A stretch of 64,000 nucleotides of DNA from Hordeum vulgare subsp. vulgare (Eukaryota > Streptophyta > Magnoliopsida > Poales > Poaceae). Positions 33,241 through 45,652 of this stretch are shown here, piece after piece. The stretch is from positions 342,410,638-342,474,637 of the forward strand of contig NC_058521.1 of assembly GCF_904849725.1 (NCBI RefSeq), given 5' to 3'. Every line of letters begins with the position of its first letter. Position 1 is the first letter of the stretch. A program made the translations under genes and the position numbers. The notes beneath the pieces were generated by a model. The model was given only the letters and a program-made list of their open reading frames with translations. It was not told the origin of the DNA and ran no database searches.

Positions 33241-35640
33241 GAAGCAAGAAGAGAACAAGGATAATAAAAACAAGAAGGAGGAGGAGGAGGAGGAGGAGGA
33301 GGAGGGGAAGGAGAAGGAGAAGGAGGAGGAGAAGAAGAAGAGAAGAAGAAGGAGAAGAAGGAGGAGAATAAGGAGGAGAGAAGAAGGAGAAGAAGGAGGA
33401 GCCCTCCTTCTTCTCCTCCTTATCCTTCTTCTTCTCTTCTTCTTCTCCTCCTCCTTCTTATTCTTCTCCTTCTCCTTCTCCTTCTCCTTCTCCTTCTCCT
33501 TCTCCTTCTTCTTCTTCTCCTTCTCCTTCTCTTCTTCTTCTCTTCTTCTTCTTCTTCTTCTTCTTCTTCCTTCTTTTCATTTCTCCTCTTCTCCTCTTCT
33601 TGGAGCTAAATTAGCTAACTATGTCTTTTTGGAGCTAAATGGGCTAACTATGTCATTATAGAGGAAAACAAGCTAAGTATATAATATTAATGAGCTAACC
33701 AAGGTTCTTATGCCATTTTGAGCTTATAATGTCTTTTAGGAGCTAAACTGGCTAATTATGTCATTGTTGGGGAAATTAAGGCAAGGATAATATGAAAGAG
33801 GAGAGGAAAGAGGAGGAGGAGAAGAAGAATAAATAAAGAAGAAGGAGGAGAAGGAGGAGGAGGAGAAGGACTAGAAGGTCCTTGGCCTTCTCCTCCCCCT
33901 CCTCCTTCTCCTTCGTCTCTTCTTCTTCTTCTTCTTCTTTCTTTTCATTTTTCCTATTTCTTCTCCTCTTCTTGGAGCTAAATTAGCTAAGTATGTCTTT
34001 TTGGAGCTAAATGGGCTAATTATCCCATTTTAGAGGAAAACAAGCTAAGTATATAATATTAATGAGCTAATCAAGGTTCTTATGCCATTTTGAGGTTATT
34101 ATGGCATTTTGGAGCTAAATGGGCTAATTATGTCATTGTTGGGGAAATTAAGGCAAGGAGAATATGAAAGAGGAGAAGAAAGAGGAGGAGGAGGAGAAGA
34201 AGAAGAAATAAAGAAGAAGGAGGAGGAGGAGGAGGAGGAGAAGGACTAGAAGGTCCTTGGCCTTCTCCTCCTCCTCCTCCTCCTTCTCCTTCTTGTCCTC
34301 CTCCTTCTCCTTCTCCTTCTCTTCTCTTTCTCTTCTTCTTTTTGTTCTTCCTTTTCATTTCTCCTCTTCTCCTCTTATTGGAGCAAAATTAGCTAACTAT
34401 GTCTTTGTGGAGCTAAATGGGCTAATTATCCCATTTTAGAGGAAAGCAAGCTAAGTATATAATATTAATGAGCTAACCAAGGTTCTTATGCCATTTTGAG
34501 CTTATTATGGCATTTTGGAGCTAAATGGGCTAATTATGTCATTCTTGGGGAAATTAAGGCAAGAAGAATATGAAAGAGGAGAAGAAAGAGGAGGAGGAGG
34601 AGAAGAAGAAGAAATAAAGAAGAAGGAGGAGAAGGAGGAGGAGGAGGAGAAGGACTAGAAGGTCCTTGGCCTTCTCCTCCTCCTCCTCCTCCTTCTTCTC
34701 TTCTTGTTCTTCTTCTTCATTCTTTTCATTTTTCCTATTTCTTCTCCTCTTCTCCTCTTCTTGGAGCTAAATTATCTAACTATGTCTTTTTGGAGCTAAA
34801 TGGGCTAATTATCCCATTTTAGAGGAAAACAAGCTAAGTATATAATATTAATGAGCTAAACAAGGTTCTTATGCCATTTTGAGCTTACTATGGCATTTTG
34901 GAGCTAAATGGGCTAATTATTTCATTCTTGGGGAAATTAAGGCAAGGAGAATATGAAAGAGGAGAAGAAAGAGGAGGAGGAGGAGAAGAAGAAGAAATAA
35001 AGAAGAAGGAGGAGGAGGAGGAGGAGGAGAAGGACTAGAAGGTCCTTGGCCTCCTCCTCCTCCTCCTTCTCCTTCTTCTCTTCTTCTTCTTCTTCTTTCT
35101 TTTCGTTTTTCGTATTTCTTCTCCTCTTCTCCTATTCTTGGAGCTAAATTAACTAACTATGTCTTTTTGGAGCTAAATGGGCTAATCATTCCATTTTAGA
35201 GGAAAACAAGCTAAGTATATAATATTAATGAGCTAACCAAGGTTCTTATGCCATTTTGAGGTTATTATGGCATTTTGGAGCTAAATGGGCTAATTATGTC
35301 ATTGTTGGGGAAATTAAGGCAAGGAGAATATGAAAGAGGAGAAGATAGAGGAGGAGGAGGAGAAGAAGAAGAAATAAAGAAGAAGGAGGAGGAGGAGGAG
35401 GAGGAGAAGGACTAGAAGGTCCTTGGCCTTCTCCTCCTTCTCTTCCTCCTCCTCCTCCTCCTCCTCCTTCTTCTTCTTCTTCTTTCTTTTCATTTTTCCT
35501 ATTTCTTCTCCTCTTCTCCTCTTCTTGGAGCTAAATTAGCTAACTATGTCTTTTTGGAGCTACATGGGCTAATTATGTCATTGTTGGGGAAATTAAGGCA
35601 AGGAGAATATGAAAGAGGAGAAGAGAAACTTACCATAGTG
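33241..35640. repeat. Tandem array of ~385-bp hairpin-forming units in CACTA-2
   Basis: The anchor TGGAGCTAAATTAGCTAACT (with small changes) recurs at 33601, 33973, 34379, 34762, 35139 and 35525, giving unit lengths of 372, 406, 383, 377 and 386 bp. Each unit has an AT-rich part with GGAGCTAAATGGGCTAATTA, then a purine run (GAGGAGGAG) and a pyrimidine run (CTCCTCCTC) flanking a centre with AAGGACTAGAAGGTCCTT, so every unit can fold into a long stem. The array lies downstream of the accessory gene. Confidence 0.88.
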
Positions 35641-35777
35641 GTCATCAAGGAGGAGAAACACCTGGAGAAGGGTCGTGCGATGCCGCTCGGGAGTTATTAT
35701 GCAGAATAGATATTTTGCAATGTCTCAGTTAGCATGATGACATTCAATTATTAATACTAGTTTATAATGAAACTCAC

Positions 35778-38154
35778 CATGGCGATCGAAGAGAAGAAGG
35801 GCATCGGCACAGGGACTTGACCGCTCTTCTCGCAGAGACCCTGAAGAGTGGGTCGTATTAGTTAGTAATGAAACAGACATTACACACATGATTTGGCTAA
35901 TGTGAAAAAACTTACCACAAAAAGCTCATACAGGGCCCGTTGACCCGCCTCATTCCGGGACCTCTCCTCCTCAATCAATCGTTCTGTGGTCTGGTCCCTC
36001 TCATCAAGAGCAGCCTGACTTGCCAATCTCTCTTTCTCAAGAGCAGCCTGGCTTGCCAATCTCTCTTTCTCAAGAGCATCCTGGTTTGCCAATCTATCTT
36101 TCTGAAGAGCAGCCTGAAACACCATTCCTCATTACCACAGTGATGATCTATGGTGACACACATAATGAAATGGATGAAAGTGTTCTTAGTTCGTACAACT
36201 AACCTTGATGGCAAGATCGACTGGCCGTGGACGACGCGTTATCTCAGGACAGCTGCTCGACTGGCGCGCCTTGATCTCCGGGAGAGTGAGTGGACAACGT
36301 ATTATCCCATCTCCAATGGCTATCGAGCCATGGGGCCTCCCATCACCATATATCATCACCAACTCTGGATCCAAAGGTTCCTGGCTAGGGTTAAAGTCAT
36401 CCCCTTTCATAGCCTTCCCTGCGTCCCTATATGCCATGAGCTTGTGGTGGGATGATATGTTGGTGAAGTGATTGGGATCATCCAGGTCAGACTCATAGAA
36501 TGCCTTCGCCTTCTTGTATGAGGCAGTATGGGCCAAGCCATAAACGTCGTACAAGTGTGGCATCTCCGTCTTATTGTGATGCGCCTAAAAGAGAGGAACA
36601 AAATATTAGCATGAAGAATGAATTGCATGAATCATGAAGCAAATCACATACCCAGTTTTGTCCGAACTGAAGTAAGTTGGCGCTCCCTTGATGGTGTGGC
36701 ACACCAACCATTTGGCTACGCCGATCCTTCGCATTCTCGTGGACGTCTCGCCAGCTGCCTGTGCACCACTCATCAACCAACGCCTCCCAACAATCCATCT
36801 TATCCGCACACCATCTCGGGGGCACCTGTAAGTTATTAGAAAGAATTTTGAGCGCTACGCCTATGAATGAAATCAAGAAAACAACGTAGAAGGACTTAAG
36901 AATAGGTAATTACCTTCATGTATTTCTCCTTCTTCACAAACTTTCCGCGGCAATCCTTCTTCTGCTTCTTAATACCACGCCTGGCGTAGTAGTCCCGAAT
37001 AGCCTGCGACCGAGCCTCGTGGCGTAAGTTCTGTAGTAACCGCCTACACTCGGCCTCGAGAACCCTGGCCGCCTCCTCCTCATATCCATCCTCACACCTA
37101 TAGAAGGTCTGCAATCAAACGTGAAAACACCGATTAGTACAATAATTAGCTATATTGTTAATTTTAGATTGTGTAAAAGGATAATTTACCCAAAAGCTCT
37201 TGATCACCATCTCGGCCCTCGTGTGTCACAAGACACCATCTATAATCTCCTCCGGCGGGCCCTGTGCAGCCTAGTAGTGCTCCCAGGAAAATCCTAGTGC
37301 AGGAACCTCACCCTCACCAGGCAATGTGACAAACCCCGGGAAATTTGTCCGGCAAAGCACACCAAGGACGGAGTTCGACCTGCGGACTCCAAGAGGGTGT
37401 ACCCATCCCCTGCAGTATGATAAGGTAAACACATTAGATATTTGAACAAGCTTGAAGGCAAAAGCTAAAAAAAGAGTAAATGTACTTACCTATCTCCTTC
37501 AGGTTTAATCACCGGCCACTGCTCGCAGGTAGCCGGCACGACAGGGAGACGTGTACTACCACACTTGTACACGGTGGGCCCGTACACCTGCACATCGCCC
37601 TTACTATCCGTAAGCTCATCCCCGCCATCCCCGCCCCCTGAGCCACCCGGACCCTCGGTCCAATCCGGCAACTCGGTCCAATCTAGCCAGGTCTCCCATC
37701 CGGGGCTCTCCACGTCGGGCGAAGCCTCCGGAACCGTAGTCTCGTGGGCCGAATCCACCTTGACGCGAAGCTGATCCTGGAATGGAGTCTCATGGGACGA
37801 ATGCCCGTCAACACCAGGCTCCTGGAACGGAGTCCCCGTAGCCTCCTCCGCAAACGGGTCGACCATAGTAGTCCTATGCTCGGATGAATGACCTGGTGGT
37901 GGTGGCGAGGACGGCTCAACGGTCCTCCTGGATCTTCCGCGGCCACCACCTCTCCCTGTACCCTACCCCTTCTTCCCTACCCGACCAGCACCTCTCCCAG
38001 TGGGCAATGCCGTCGACGAAGAAGAACCCACGGGTGGTGTCGACAGACTGTCTGCCAAGGCTCTCCGGAAAGATAGGGGTGGAAGGGAAGTACCACTCCT
38101 CGTGCGGGGCGCGTGGGAAGAACCCGTCGAGCGATCTGGACCAGCGCCCACCAT
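35778..38154 (-). pseudogene. CACTA-2 accessory transposase (TnpA-like, Transposase_24 type), at least seven exons
   Basis: The frame can be followed from ATG 38154 through exons 38154-37490, 37409-37190, 37108-36914, 36825-36652, 36584-36204, 36113-35916 and 35840-35778; all introns have GT/AG borders and phases that join. An eighth exon may follow near 35670. The N-terminal part is proline- and acid-rich; the core contains MVGVPHHQGSANLLQFGQNW and MPHLYDVYGLAHTASYKKAK, typical of the plant En/Spm accessory family; exon 6 is a coiled coil of repeated LEKERLASQAA units. In En/Spm the accessory protein binds the subterminal repeats and helps the main transposase. Three nonsense codons (one in exon 1 near 37963, two in exon 2) break this copy. 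It lies downstream of the TnpD-like gene on the same strand. Confidence 0.82.
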
Positions 38155-38298
38155 CTTTCAACACCTAGTGACCTGCCATGATAAAGATTAAAAGAAATTA
38201 GTACAACATAAAAAAATTGAATAGCTGACATGAATAATAATATGTACATGAATAATAAAGATTAAAATATATATAATTTAAGCTGTGAATCTTACAAA

Positions 38299-41200
38299 CT
38301 AATAATCATCATCAATAAATGCATCATCATCATCACTATCACGCATGTCTTCATGAATGACGTGCTCGTCGGGTTCAACGGCGTGAAGTTCTGAAAGGCC
38401 TTTCTTTAATCGTTGAAGCATTGACAGGTCATCCGCATCAGTAACCTCTACGAGTTCCAGGTCATCTAGTTCTGGCTCAGGGCTGGAGTCGGATTCATTG
38501 TCGCTGTCTACTTCCATGTTCTTGGGTGAAGCATGACGGTTCTTGAAATGTTTCTTGGAAATACGTGTTTCTTGGAAGAATTCTCCATCATATGTGTCTG
38601 GGTTAATGTGAGGTTCATAATCCTGTTCATTTGGGAGAGGTGGTCTCACATGTGGCGGCACTTCATAAACAACATACCAATGTTCTAGATTCTTATCCGT
38701 TTGGCATGCCAACGGTAGATAGAAAACTTGGGTCGCCTGTTGAGCCGTAATATAGACACCGGGAACATCTAAATGGGTGTTTGGATTGATTTGGACTAGT
38801 CCTATATGTTCATGAGTCCTTCTCGTCTCCTTCGGCTGGAACCAATAACATTTGAAGACTAGGACGGTCGGTGGGTTTTCAGCATAGAATTGAAGTTCAT
38901 AAATTGCTTCAACTCTTCCATAATACTCGGTAACACCTTCGCCGATAGCAGAGACACCACAATTTGAAGAGATCCAGTCGGGCATAGATAGCTCTTTACC
39001 AAAGGTCCGAAAGAGATACCCGTTGATGTTGTATTTCTCAAATGAACGGACCTTATAGTCAAAACCATTAGCGACTTGTCTCAATTCGGCGTCCATAGAC
39101 TCTGAAGTAGCCTACAAGTTTAATACGAAACGATTGTTGCATTAGCCGCAAGTTAGACCAAGAAATCAAATGGTCCATTATTGATAATTACCTTTTGTTT
39201 GAACCAAGAGATTAAACCGGGATAGCCGCCTCCTGTCTTTGACAGAAGCTCATACTCTTCGACGGAATCATTTTCGATCACCGCTCCATCCGAGAATTTG
39301 GCAACGTAATGGCTGTTTGAAATATCCGGGAATAAGAGCAGTTCAAATGAATTAGAAGTTATGGGAAAATGTGTCGAAAACTCACTCGATGTACGGCCGC
39401 ACTTCTGTTAGCTTGTTGAAGATATACAACGAAATGTTCCGCCATTCTTCGACATCCAACGCTATTGGTTTCGAAGCACCGGCTGGTGCGAGCTTCCCTT
39501 TGAATAGGCTGAGGTTGGACCCACCTTTTTTAGGGTCTGCATCATTGTGCCGAGGCTTCGGATTATGCAAATGATGATTTTTGGCTTTGTAGTGTGCTGT
39601 CACAAAGTTTGCCACCTCCTCCGTAATGAATGCCTCAGCCATCGATGCTTCAATTCTACGCTTATTTTTACATTTATGTCGAAGGGTCTTCTGCATCCTC
39701 TGAGTTGCATAGCACCAATGATCTTGCACGGGCCCACCCAATCTTGCCTCGGTCGGTAGATGTAAAATCAAATGCTGCATTGGATTAAAGAAGCCCGGTG
39801 GAAAGATCTTCTCTAACTTGCACAACAACTCCGGTGCAAACTCCTCCATGTCTTCTACCATGCCTGGCGACAATTCTTTCGCACAAAGAACACGGAAGAA
39901 ATAGCTCAGCTCCGCCAGTACTAGCCATTCATTCTCAGGAATAAAGCCACATAACATCACCGGCATTACCCGCTCTAGCCATATGTGCCAATCATGACTC
40001 TTGAGACCAAAGATTTTTAATTTTTCAAGACTCGCTCCCCTCTTTAGATTCGCTGCATACCCATCGGGGAACATCATGTGCATTTTGACCCACAAGATTG
40101 AACCAGGCTTTTCGCTTCAACCACTTCTGCTTTCCTTTGCCTTCTCGCATGTTTTGTAACGGTCTATGACATAGTGTCTCTTGATCAACTCTAGCCTTAG
40201 TATTAACCTTTGTTTTCCCATCTATGTCGAACAATGTACCAAAAATAGCCTCTCCGATATTCTTTTCAGTGTGCATCATGTCGATATTGTGTGGAAGAAG
40301 GAGGTCTTTGAAGTAAGGCAGATCCTAGAAGCATGTCTTGTGAGTCCAGGCATGCTTTGAATTATACCCCTTGAAATACCCTGGACGCTCTGGATCAGGC
40401 TCAAGGGCGTTTAACTGATCCAGGATCTATTGGCCTGTCAACGCAGGTGGTGCCGAGTTTTTGACAACTTTACCTTTGGTAAAGTTCTTCTTGTCTTTTA
40501 TGAACTGATGGTCAGAATCCAGGAACTGTCTATAAAAGTCAAAGCAAGAATACTTCTGACCCTCCTGCAACCAATGAAACTGAAGAGCTGCCTTGCATTG
40601 GGGGCACGGGAACCTTCCATGCACACACCATCCAGAGAATAGCGCATACGCTGGCAAGTCATGCATAGAGTACATGTACCACACATGCATTTTGAAGTTT
40701 TCTTTTCTAGCGGCATCGTATGTCTTGACCCCATTATCCCAAGCTTCTTCCAATTCATCCTTAAGTGGTTGCAGGTACACATTCATATTCTTCCCCGGAT
40801 AATAGGGCCCTGGAATTATCAACGTCAGAAATATGTTCTTTCTTTGCATAATCTACCCCCGGGGGGGATATTGAGTGGAATGACAAATACAGGCCAACAA
40901 CTGTATTGGGTTTCCGTCATGCCGAAGGGATTTAAACCATCCGTGGCGGTGCGGACTCGAGGATTCCTTGGATCTGCCGTTTTATCCTGATGCAATCCAT
41001 CAAAATGTTTCCACGCTTCCGCATCTGATGTGTGTACCACCATCTTATTCCCATCCTCATCTAGTTCGGTTCTTTTGCCCAATTTGTGCCATGTCATCTG
41101 TCTGGCTGTCTCTTCGACCATGAAAAGACGTTGAAGTCTTGGTACGATTGGCATATACCGAATAACACTAACTGCGATTTTGGTCTGCCTCTTCTCACCC

Positions 41201-41910
41201 ATACCGTTGTCTACCACAAGATACCTGCAAGACTCGCAATTGGGACAATAGTCCAAGTGTGCATACTCCTTCCTAAATAAGACACATCCTTTCTCACATG
41301 CATCTATCTTCTCATAGGGCATCTTAAGTACACGAAGTATTTTGTCCGATTGTTACATGTTTGCATGCATGACATGGCCTTTGGGTAGGAAGCATCCAAA
41401 TAGTGTCATCATCGCGTCGTAGCATTCTCTTCCCAAGTTGAACTGAGCCTTCAGAGCCATTACTTGTGCAATTGCATCCAGCTGACAGAGCTGAGTGTGC
41501 TCATGGAGAGGATTTTTTGGAGACTCCGACATTTCATAAAAGGCCTTTGCAGATTCCACCATCTCATCTTCCGAATCCCGAGCATCACCAAAGTCTTGAA
41601 CCATGTCTTCGATCCCGGTACCATGCTCGTCCGTGCGACGATAGACCACCTCAGCTCTTGTGCATTGTATAGACTCACCATGAAATGTCCACACCGTATA
41701 ATTAGGCTTAAAACCCCTCTTCTACAGGTGTTTAATCATTACATCCTCTGTCGTCTTTTTATAGTTGTCGCATCCAGGACAAGGGCAATAGTTTCTTTCC
41801 TGGCCATTTGCGAATGCGTCTTTCACAAATTCCTTTGTTTTTACAAACCATTCTTTCGTCATCTCTTTCTGACTAGGGTGATCGGTATACATCCACGCAC
41901 TATCACTCAT
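38299..41910 (-). pseudogene. CACTA-2 transposase (TnpD/Tnp2 type), broken
   Basis: It corresponds along its length to the open CACTA-1 transposase, starting at ATG 41910 (MSDSAWMYTDHPSQKEM). Stops occur at 41722, 41353 and 40427, a frameshift lies in a C/G run at about 40857-40866, and a deletion of about 30 bp near 40100 removes the segment equivalent to ERPAMREMLL. After the exon ending near 39380 come a short exon (about 39325-39190) and the last exon, in which 39096-38299 is open for 265 codons with the DUF4216-like part and an acidic tail ending in DDDY. The last exon shows the C-terminus that is missing for CACTA-1. No active product is expected. Confidence 0.88.
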
Positions 41911-42047
41911 CTTGCCTAGCTACTAAAGACAGAAGAAATACATTTATATATAATTTAGCATTTATATTCATCGGTTAATCAGGTTCGCCATTTTTATTAC
42001 GTCTAAACAACCTACAGACTAATAGGTAAAGATAGGTCCTAATCCCA

Positions 42048-42263
42048 CCCGAGTATGTGTAGATTGGGTTTGTTTTCCCATCCTCTGCTTCGGATCCAAC
42101 GCAAAATTTCGGCAGCACCTCCCCGCTGTTCTCCTGATACACATCTCCGCAATAAACAGAGAGGATGTGCATCCGGAGAACAATAGGGAGGCACTGACGA
42201 AATTCGGCATCGGATCCAGAGCACAACATACGGGAAAACTAACCCAATCTACACAAACTCAGG
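42048..42263. repeat. 216-bp inverted repeat in the CACTA-2 transposase leader
   Basis: It has the same position, arms and centre as the 3694-3910 repeat of CACTA-1, with some substitutions (right arm ends TCTACACAAACTCAGG). Confidence 0.82.
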
Positions 42264-42326
42264 CTGTCCATGGATAATGTTGGACAATTCAAAAGGATGG
42301 CGGTTATAAATATGCAAAGACATGCA

Positions 42327-42334
42327 TATTTATA
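42327..42334 (-). promoter_or_regulatory. TATA box of the CACTA-2 transposase gene
   Basis: TATAAATA on the minus strand, 417 bp upstream of the ATG at 41910 and inside the same short palindrome as in CACTA-1. Confidence 0.58.
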
Positions 42335-42585
42335 GATGTCACCCTTTTGAACGGGAGACACATACTGGTCACGCATACTTATAAATTAATTTAATTACCT
42401 AAATCTAGAAAGTTTCATCCGGAAACCGAGCCACAGTAAATGAAGGGGCGGGGAGGAGATGAAATTTGTACTGACCCACGAATTTAGGGGCGGAGCTCGT
42501 ACAACGCACGGGGAGGTCTTCGCACAGCAGACCTCACAGCGATGAGACAACTATCACATGTAAATCCACCCGATCAACACAAATA

Positions 42586-43040
42586 TTCTAATTATGTCAT
42601 TTTAGAGTAAAACAAGTTAAGAATATAATATTCATGAGCTAACCAAGGTTTTTATGCCATTTTGTAGCTAAATGGGCTAATTATGTCATTGTTGGGGAAA
42701 ATAAGGTAAGGAGAATAAGATAGAGGAGAAGAAAGAGGAGGAGGAGGAGCAGAAGAAGAAATCAAGAAGGAGAAGGAGGAGGAGGAGAAGAAGCAGAAAT
42801 CAAGAAGGAGAAGGAGGAGGAGGAGAAGAAGGAGGAGAAGAAGGAGGAGGAGAAGGTATTCTTCTTCTCTTCTTCTCTTCTTGTTATCTTCTTTTCTTCT
42901 TCTGTTCTGCTTCTCCTTCTTATTTTTGTCTTCTCCTCCTCCTCTTGTTCTTGTTCTTCTTCTTCTTCTCCTCCTCCTCCTCCTCTCCTCCTCCTCTTCT
43001 CCTCCTCCTCCTCTTCTTCTTCTTCCTATTCTTTCCATTA
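42586..43040. repeat. Isolated copy of the hairpin unit, upstream of the CACTA-2 transposase
   Basis: It contains the same blocks as the 33.2-35.6 kb array (TTTTAGAGTAAAACAAG, GCTAATTATGTCATTGTTGG, then GAGGAGGAG and CTCCTCCTC runs) and is in the same orientation. The two loci flank the coding region. Confidence 0.8.
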
Positions 43041-43335
43041 AGCTAACTAACTAACTAACCTAACTAACCAATCTAACTAAACCTATCGCTAAACCTAGAT
43101 AGCACTAAACAGCAAAAAAATAACAAAAACAGAATCTACCACTAAGTAACTAAAAAAGAATCTAGCTACCACTAATTAACAAAACAAAATCTACCACTAA
43201 ACTACCTACTAAATCTACTAATTAACTAACTAAATCTACCAACTAACTAAACTACCACTAAAACTACTAATTAACTAACCTACCAACTAAACTATATATG
43301 CCACTAAATCTGTTAATTAGCAAAAAAAGAAAAAA
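43041..43335. other. CTAA-rich sequence in CACTA-2
   Basis: Irregular repeats of CTAACTAA and CTACCACTAAA; no gene seen. Confidence 0.6.
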
Positions 43336-43790
43336 GGACTCACCGGAGGGGGGCGGCCGGGGAGGAGGAGGGCGCGGCGGTGGAGGAGAGGGCGGTGGTG
43401 GTGGGGGTGGTGGTGGAGAAGGGGCGAGCTCCGACGGCGGTGGTGCAGGAGGAGGTCCCGGGGAGGAGGAGGGGGTGTGGTGGAGGAGCGGGCGCAGGGA
43501 GGAGGGGGCGCAGTGAGGCCGGAGGAGGAGGGGGCGGCGGCGCAGGGAGGCCCGAGGCCAGAGGAGGAGGGGGCGCAGGGAGGCCGGAGGAGGAGGGGGC
43601 GGCGGCGCAGGGAGGCCGGAGGAGGGGGCAGAGGGAGGCCGGAGGAGGAGGGGCGGCGACGCAGGAAGGCCGGAGGAGGGGGCGGCGGTGGTGGTGGTGT
43701 CGGGGGTGAGAGAGAGGGGTGTGGGGTGGCCGTTAGGGGTGAGAGAGAGGCACGTGGGGGTGGGGCTAACGACCGTTAGGGCGCACCCTC
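43336..43790. repeat. GC-rich minisatellite near the CACTA-2 right end
   Basis: Variants of GAGGCCGGAGGAGGAGGG and GGCGGCGGCGCAGGG in tandem. Open frames on both strands are compositional (Pro/Arg/Gly-rich). Confidence 0.8.
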
Positions 43791-43827
43791 TTTGTCGTCC
43801 GCCTCCCGACGACACAGAGGAGAAAGG

Positions 43828-45652
43828 TGTTGGGGAACGTCGCATGGGAAACAAAAAATTTCCTACGCGCACGAAGACCTATCATGGTGATGTCCATCTA
43901 CGAGAGGGGATGAGTGATCTACGTACCCTTGTAGATCGTACAGCAGTAGCGTTAGAGAACGCGGTTGATGTAGTGGAACGTCCTCACGTCCCTCGATCCG
44001 CCCCGCGAACAATCCCGCGATCAGTCCCACGATCTAGTACCGAACGGACGGCACCTCCGCGTTCAGCACACGTACAGCTCGACGATGATCTCGGCCTTCT
44101 TGATCCAGCAAGAGAGACGGAGAGGTAGAAGAGTTCTCCGGCAGCGTGACGGTGCTCCGGAGGTTGGTGATGATCTTGTCTCAGCAGGGCTCCGCCCGAG
44201 CTCCACAGAAACACGATCTAGAGGAAAAACTATGGAGGTATGTGGTCGGGCAGCCGTGAGAAAGTCGTCTCAAATCCGCCCTAAAAGCCCCATGTATATA
44301 GGAGGAGGGAGGGGGACCTTGCCTTGGGGTCCAAGGGACTCCCAAGGGGTCGGCCGAGCCAAGGGGGGGAGGACTCCCCCCCCCAAACCGAGTTGGACTT
44401 GGTTTGGTGGGAGGAGTCCCCCTCCCTTCCCACTTCTTCCCTCTTTTTTTTTTCTTTTCCTTTGATTTTCTTATCTTGGCGCATAGGCTCCCTTGGGGCT
44501 GTCCCACCAGCCCACTAAGGGCTGGTGTGTCCCCCAAAAGCCTATGGGCTTCCCCGGAGTGGGTTGCCCCCCTCCGGTGAACTCCCGGAACCCATTCGTC
44601 ATTCCCGGTACATTCCCGGTAACTCCGAAAACCTTCCGGTAATCAAATGAGGTCATCCTATATATCAATCTTCGTTTCCGGACCATTCCGGAAACCCTCG
44701 TGACGTCCGTGATCTCATCCGGGACTCCGAACAACATTCGGTAACCAACCATATAACTCAAATACGCATAAAACAACGTCGAACCTTAAGTGTGCAGACC
44801 CTGCGGGTTCGAGAACTATGTAGACATGACCCGAGAGACTCCTCGGTCAATATCCAATAGCGGGACCTGGATGCCCATATTGGATCCTACATATTCTACG
44901 AAGATCTTATCGTTTGAACCTCAGTGCCAAGGATTCGTATAATCCCGTATGTCATTCCCTTTGTCCTTCGGTATGTTACTTGCCCGAGATTCGATCGTCA
45001 GTATCCGCATACCTATTTCAATCTCGTTTACCGGCAAGTCTCTTTACTCGTTCCGTAATACAAGATCCCGCAACTTACACTAAGTTACATTGCTTGCAAG
45101 GCTTGTGTGTGATGTTGTATTACCGAGTGGGCCCCGAGATACCTCTCCGTCACACGGAGTGACAAATCCCAGTCTTGATCCATACTAACTCAACTAACAC
45201 CTTCGGAGATACCTGTAGAGCATCTTTATAGTCACCCAGTTACGTTGCGACGTTTGATACACACAAAGCATTCCTCCGGTGTCAGTGAGTTATATGATCT
45301 CATGGTCATAGGAATAAATACTTGACACACAGAAAACAGTAGCAACAAAATGACACGATCAACATGCTACGTCTATTAGTTTGGGTCTAGTCCATCACGT
45401 GATTCTCCCAATGACGTGATCCAGTTATCAAGCAACAACACCTTGTTCATAATCAGAAGACACTGACTATCATCGATCAACTGGCTAGCCAACTAGAGGC
45501 ATGCTAGGGACGGTGTTTTGTCTATGTATCCACACATGTAAATGAGTCTTCATTCAATACAATTATAGCATGGATAATAAACTATTATCTTGATACAGGA
45601 ATTATAATAATAACTATACATTTATTATTGCCTCTAGGGCATAATTCCAACA
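43828..45652 (-). mobile_element. Solo LTR of a BARE/Angela-type Copia (1,825 bp)
   Basis: On the minus strand it starts TGTTGGAATTATGCCC at 45652 and ends GTTCCCCAACA at 43828. No primer site, gag or pol is attached. The flanking 5 bp are AAAGG and AAAAG, a target duplication with one mismatch. It splits the right subterminal region of CACTA-2. Solo LTRs arise by recombination between the two LTRs of a full element. Confidence 0.92.

Noticed and set aside
32452..33661. Pro/Ser-, Glu/Lys- and Arg-rich ORFs
   Set aside because: They come from pyrimidine- or purine-rich simple repeats of CACTA-2.
33241..35640. Regularly spaced repeats resembling a CRISPR array
   Set aside because: Units of ~385 bp with purine/pyrimidine hairpins in a plant transposon; no unique spacers and no prokaryotic context.
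43267..43872. 201-codon Pro-rich minus-strand ORF
   Set aside because: It runs across the solo LTR border at 43828 and is otherwise minisatellite.
43828..45652. Part of a full BARE/Angela-type element
   Set aside because: CACTA-2 sequence borders it directly on both sides with a near-perfect 5-bp duplication and no internal region.
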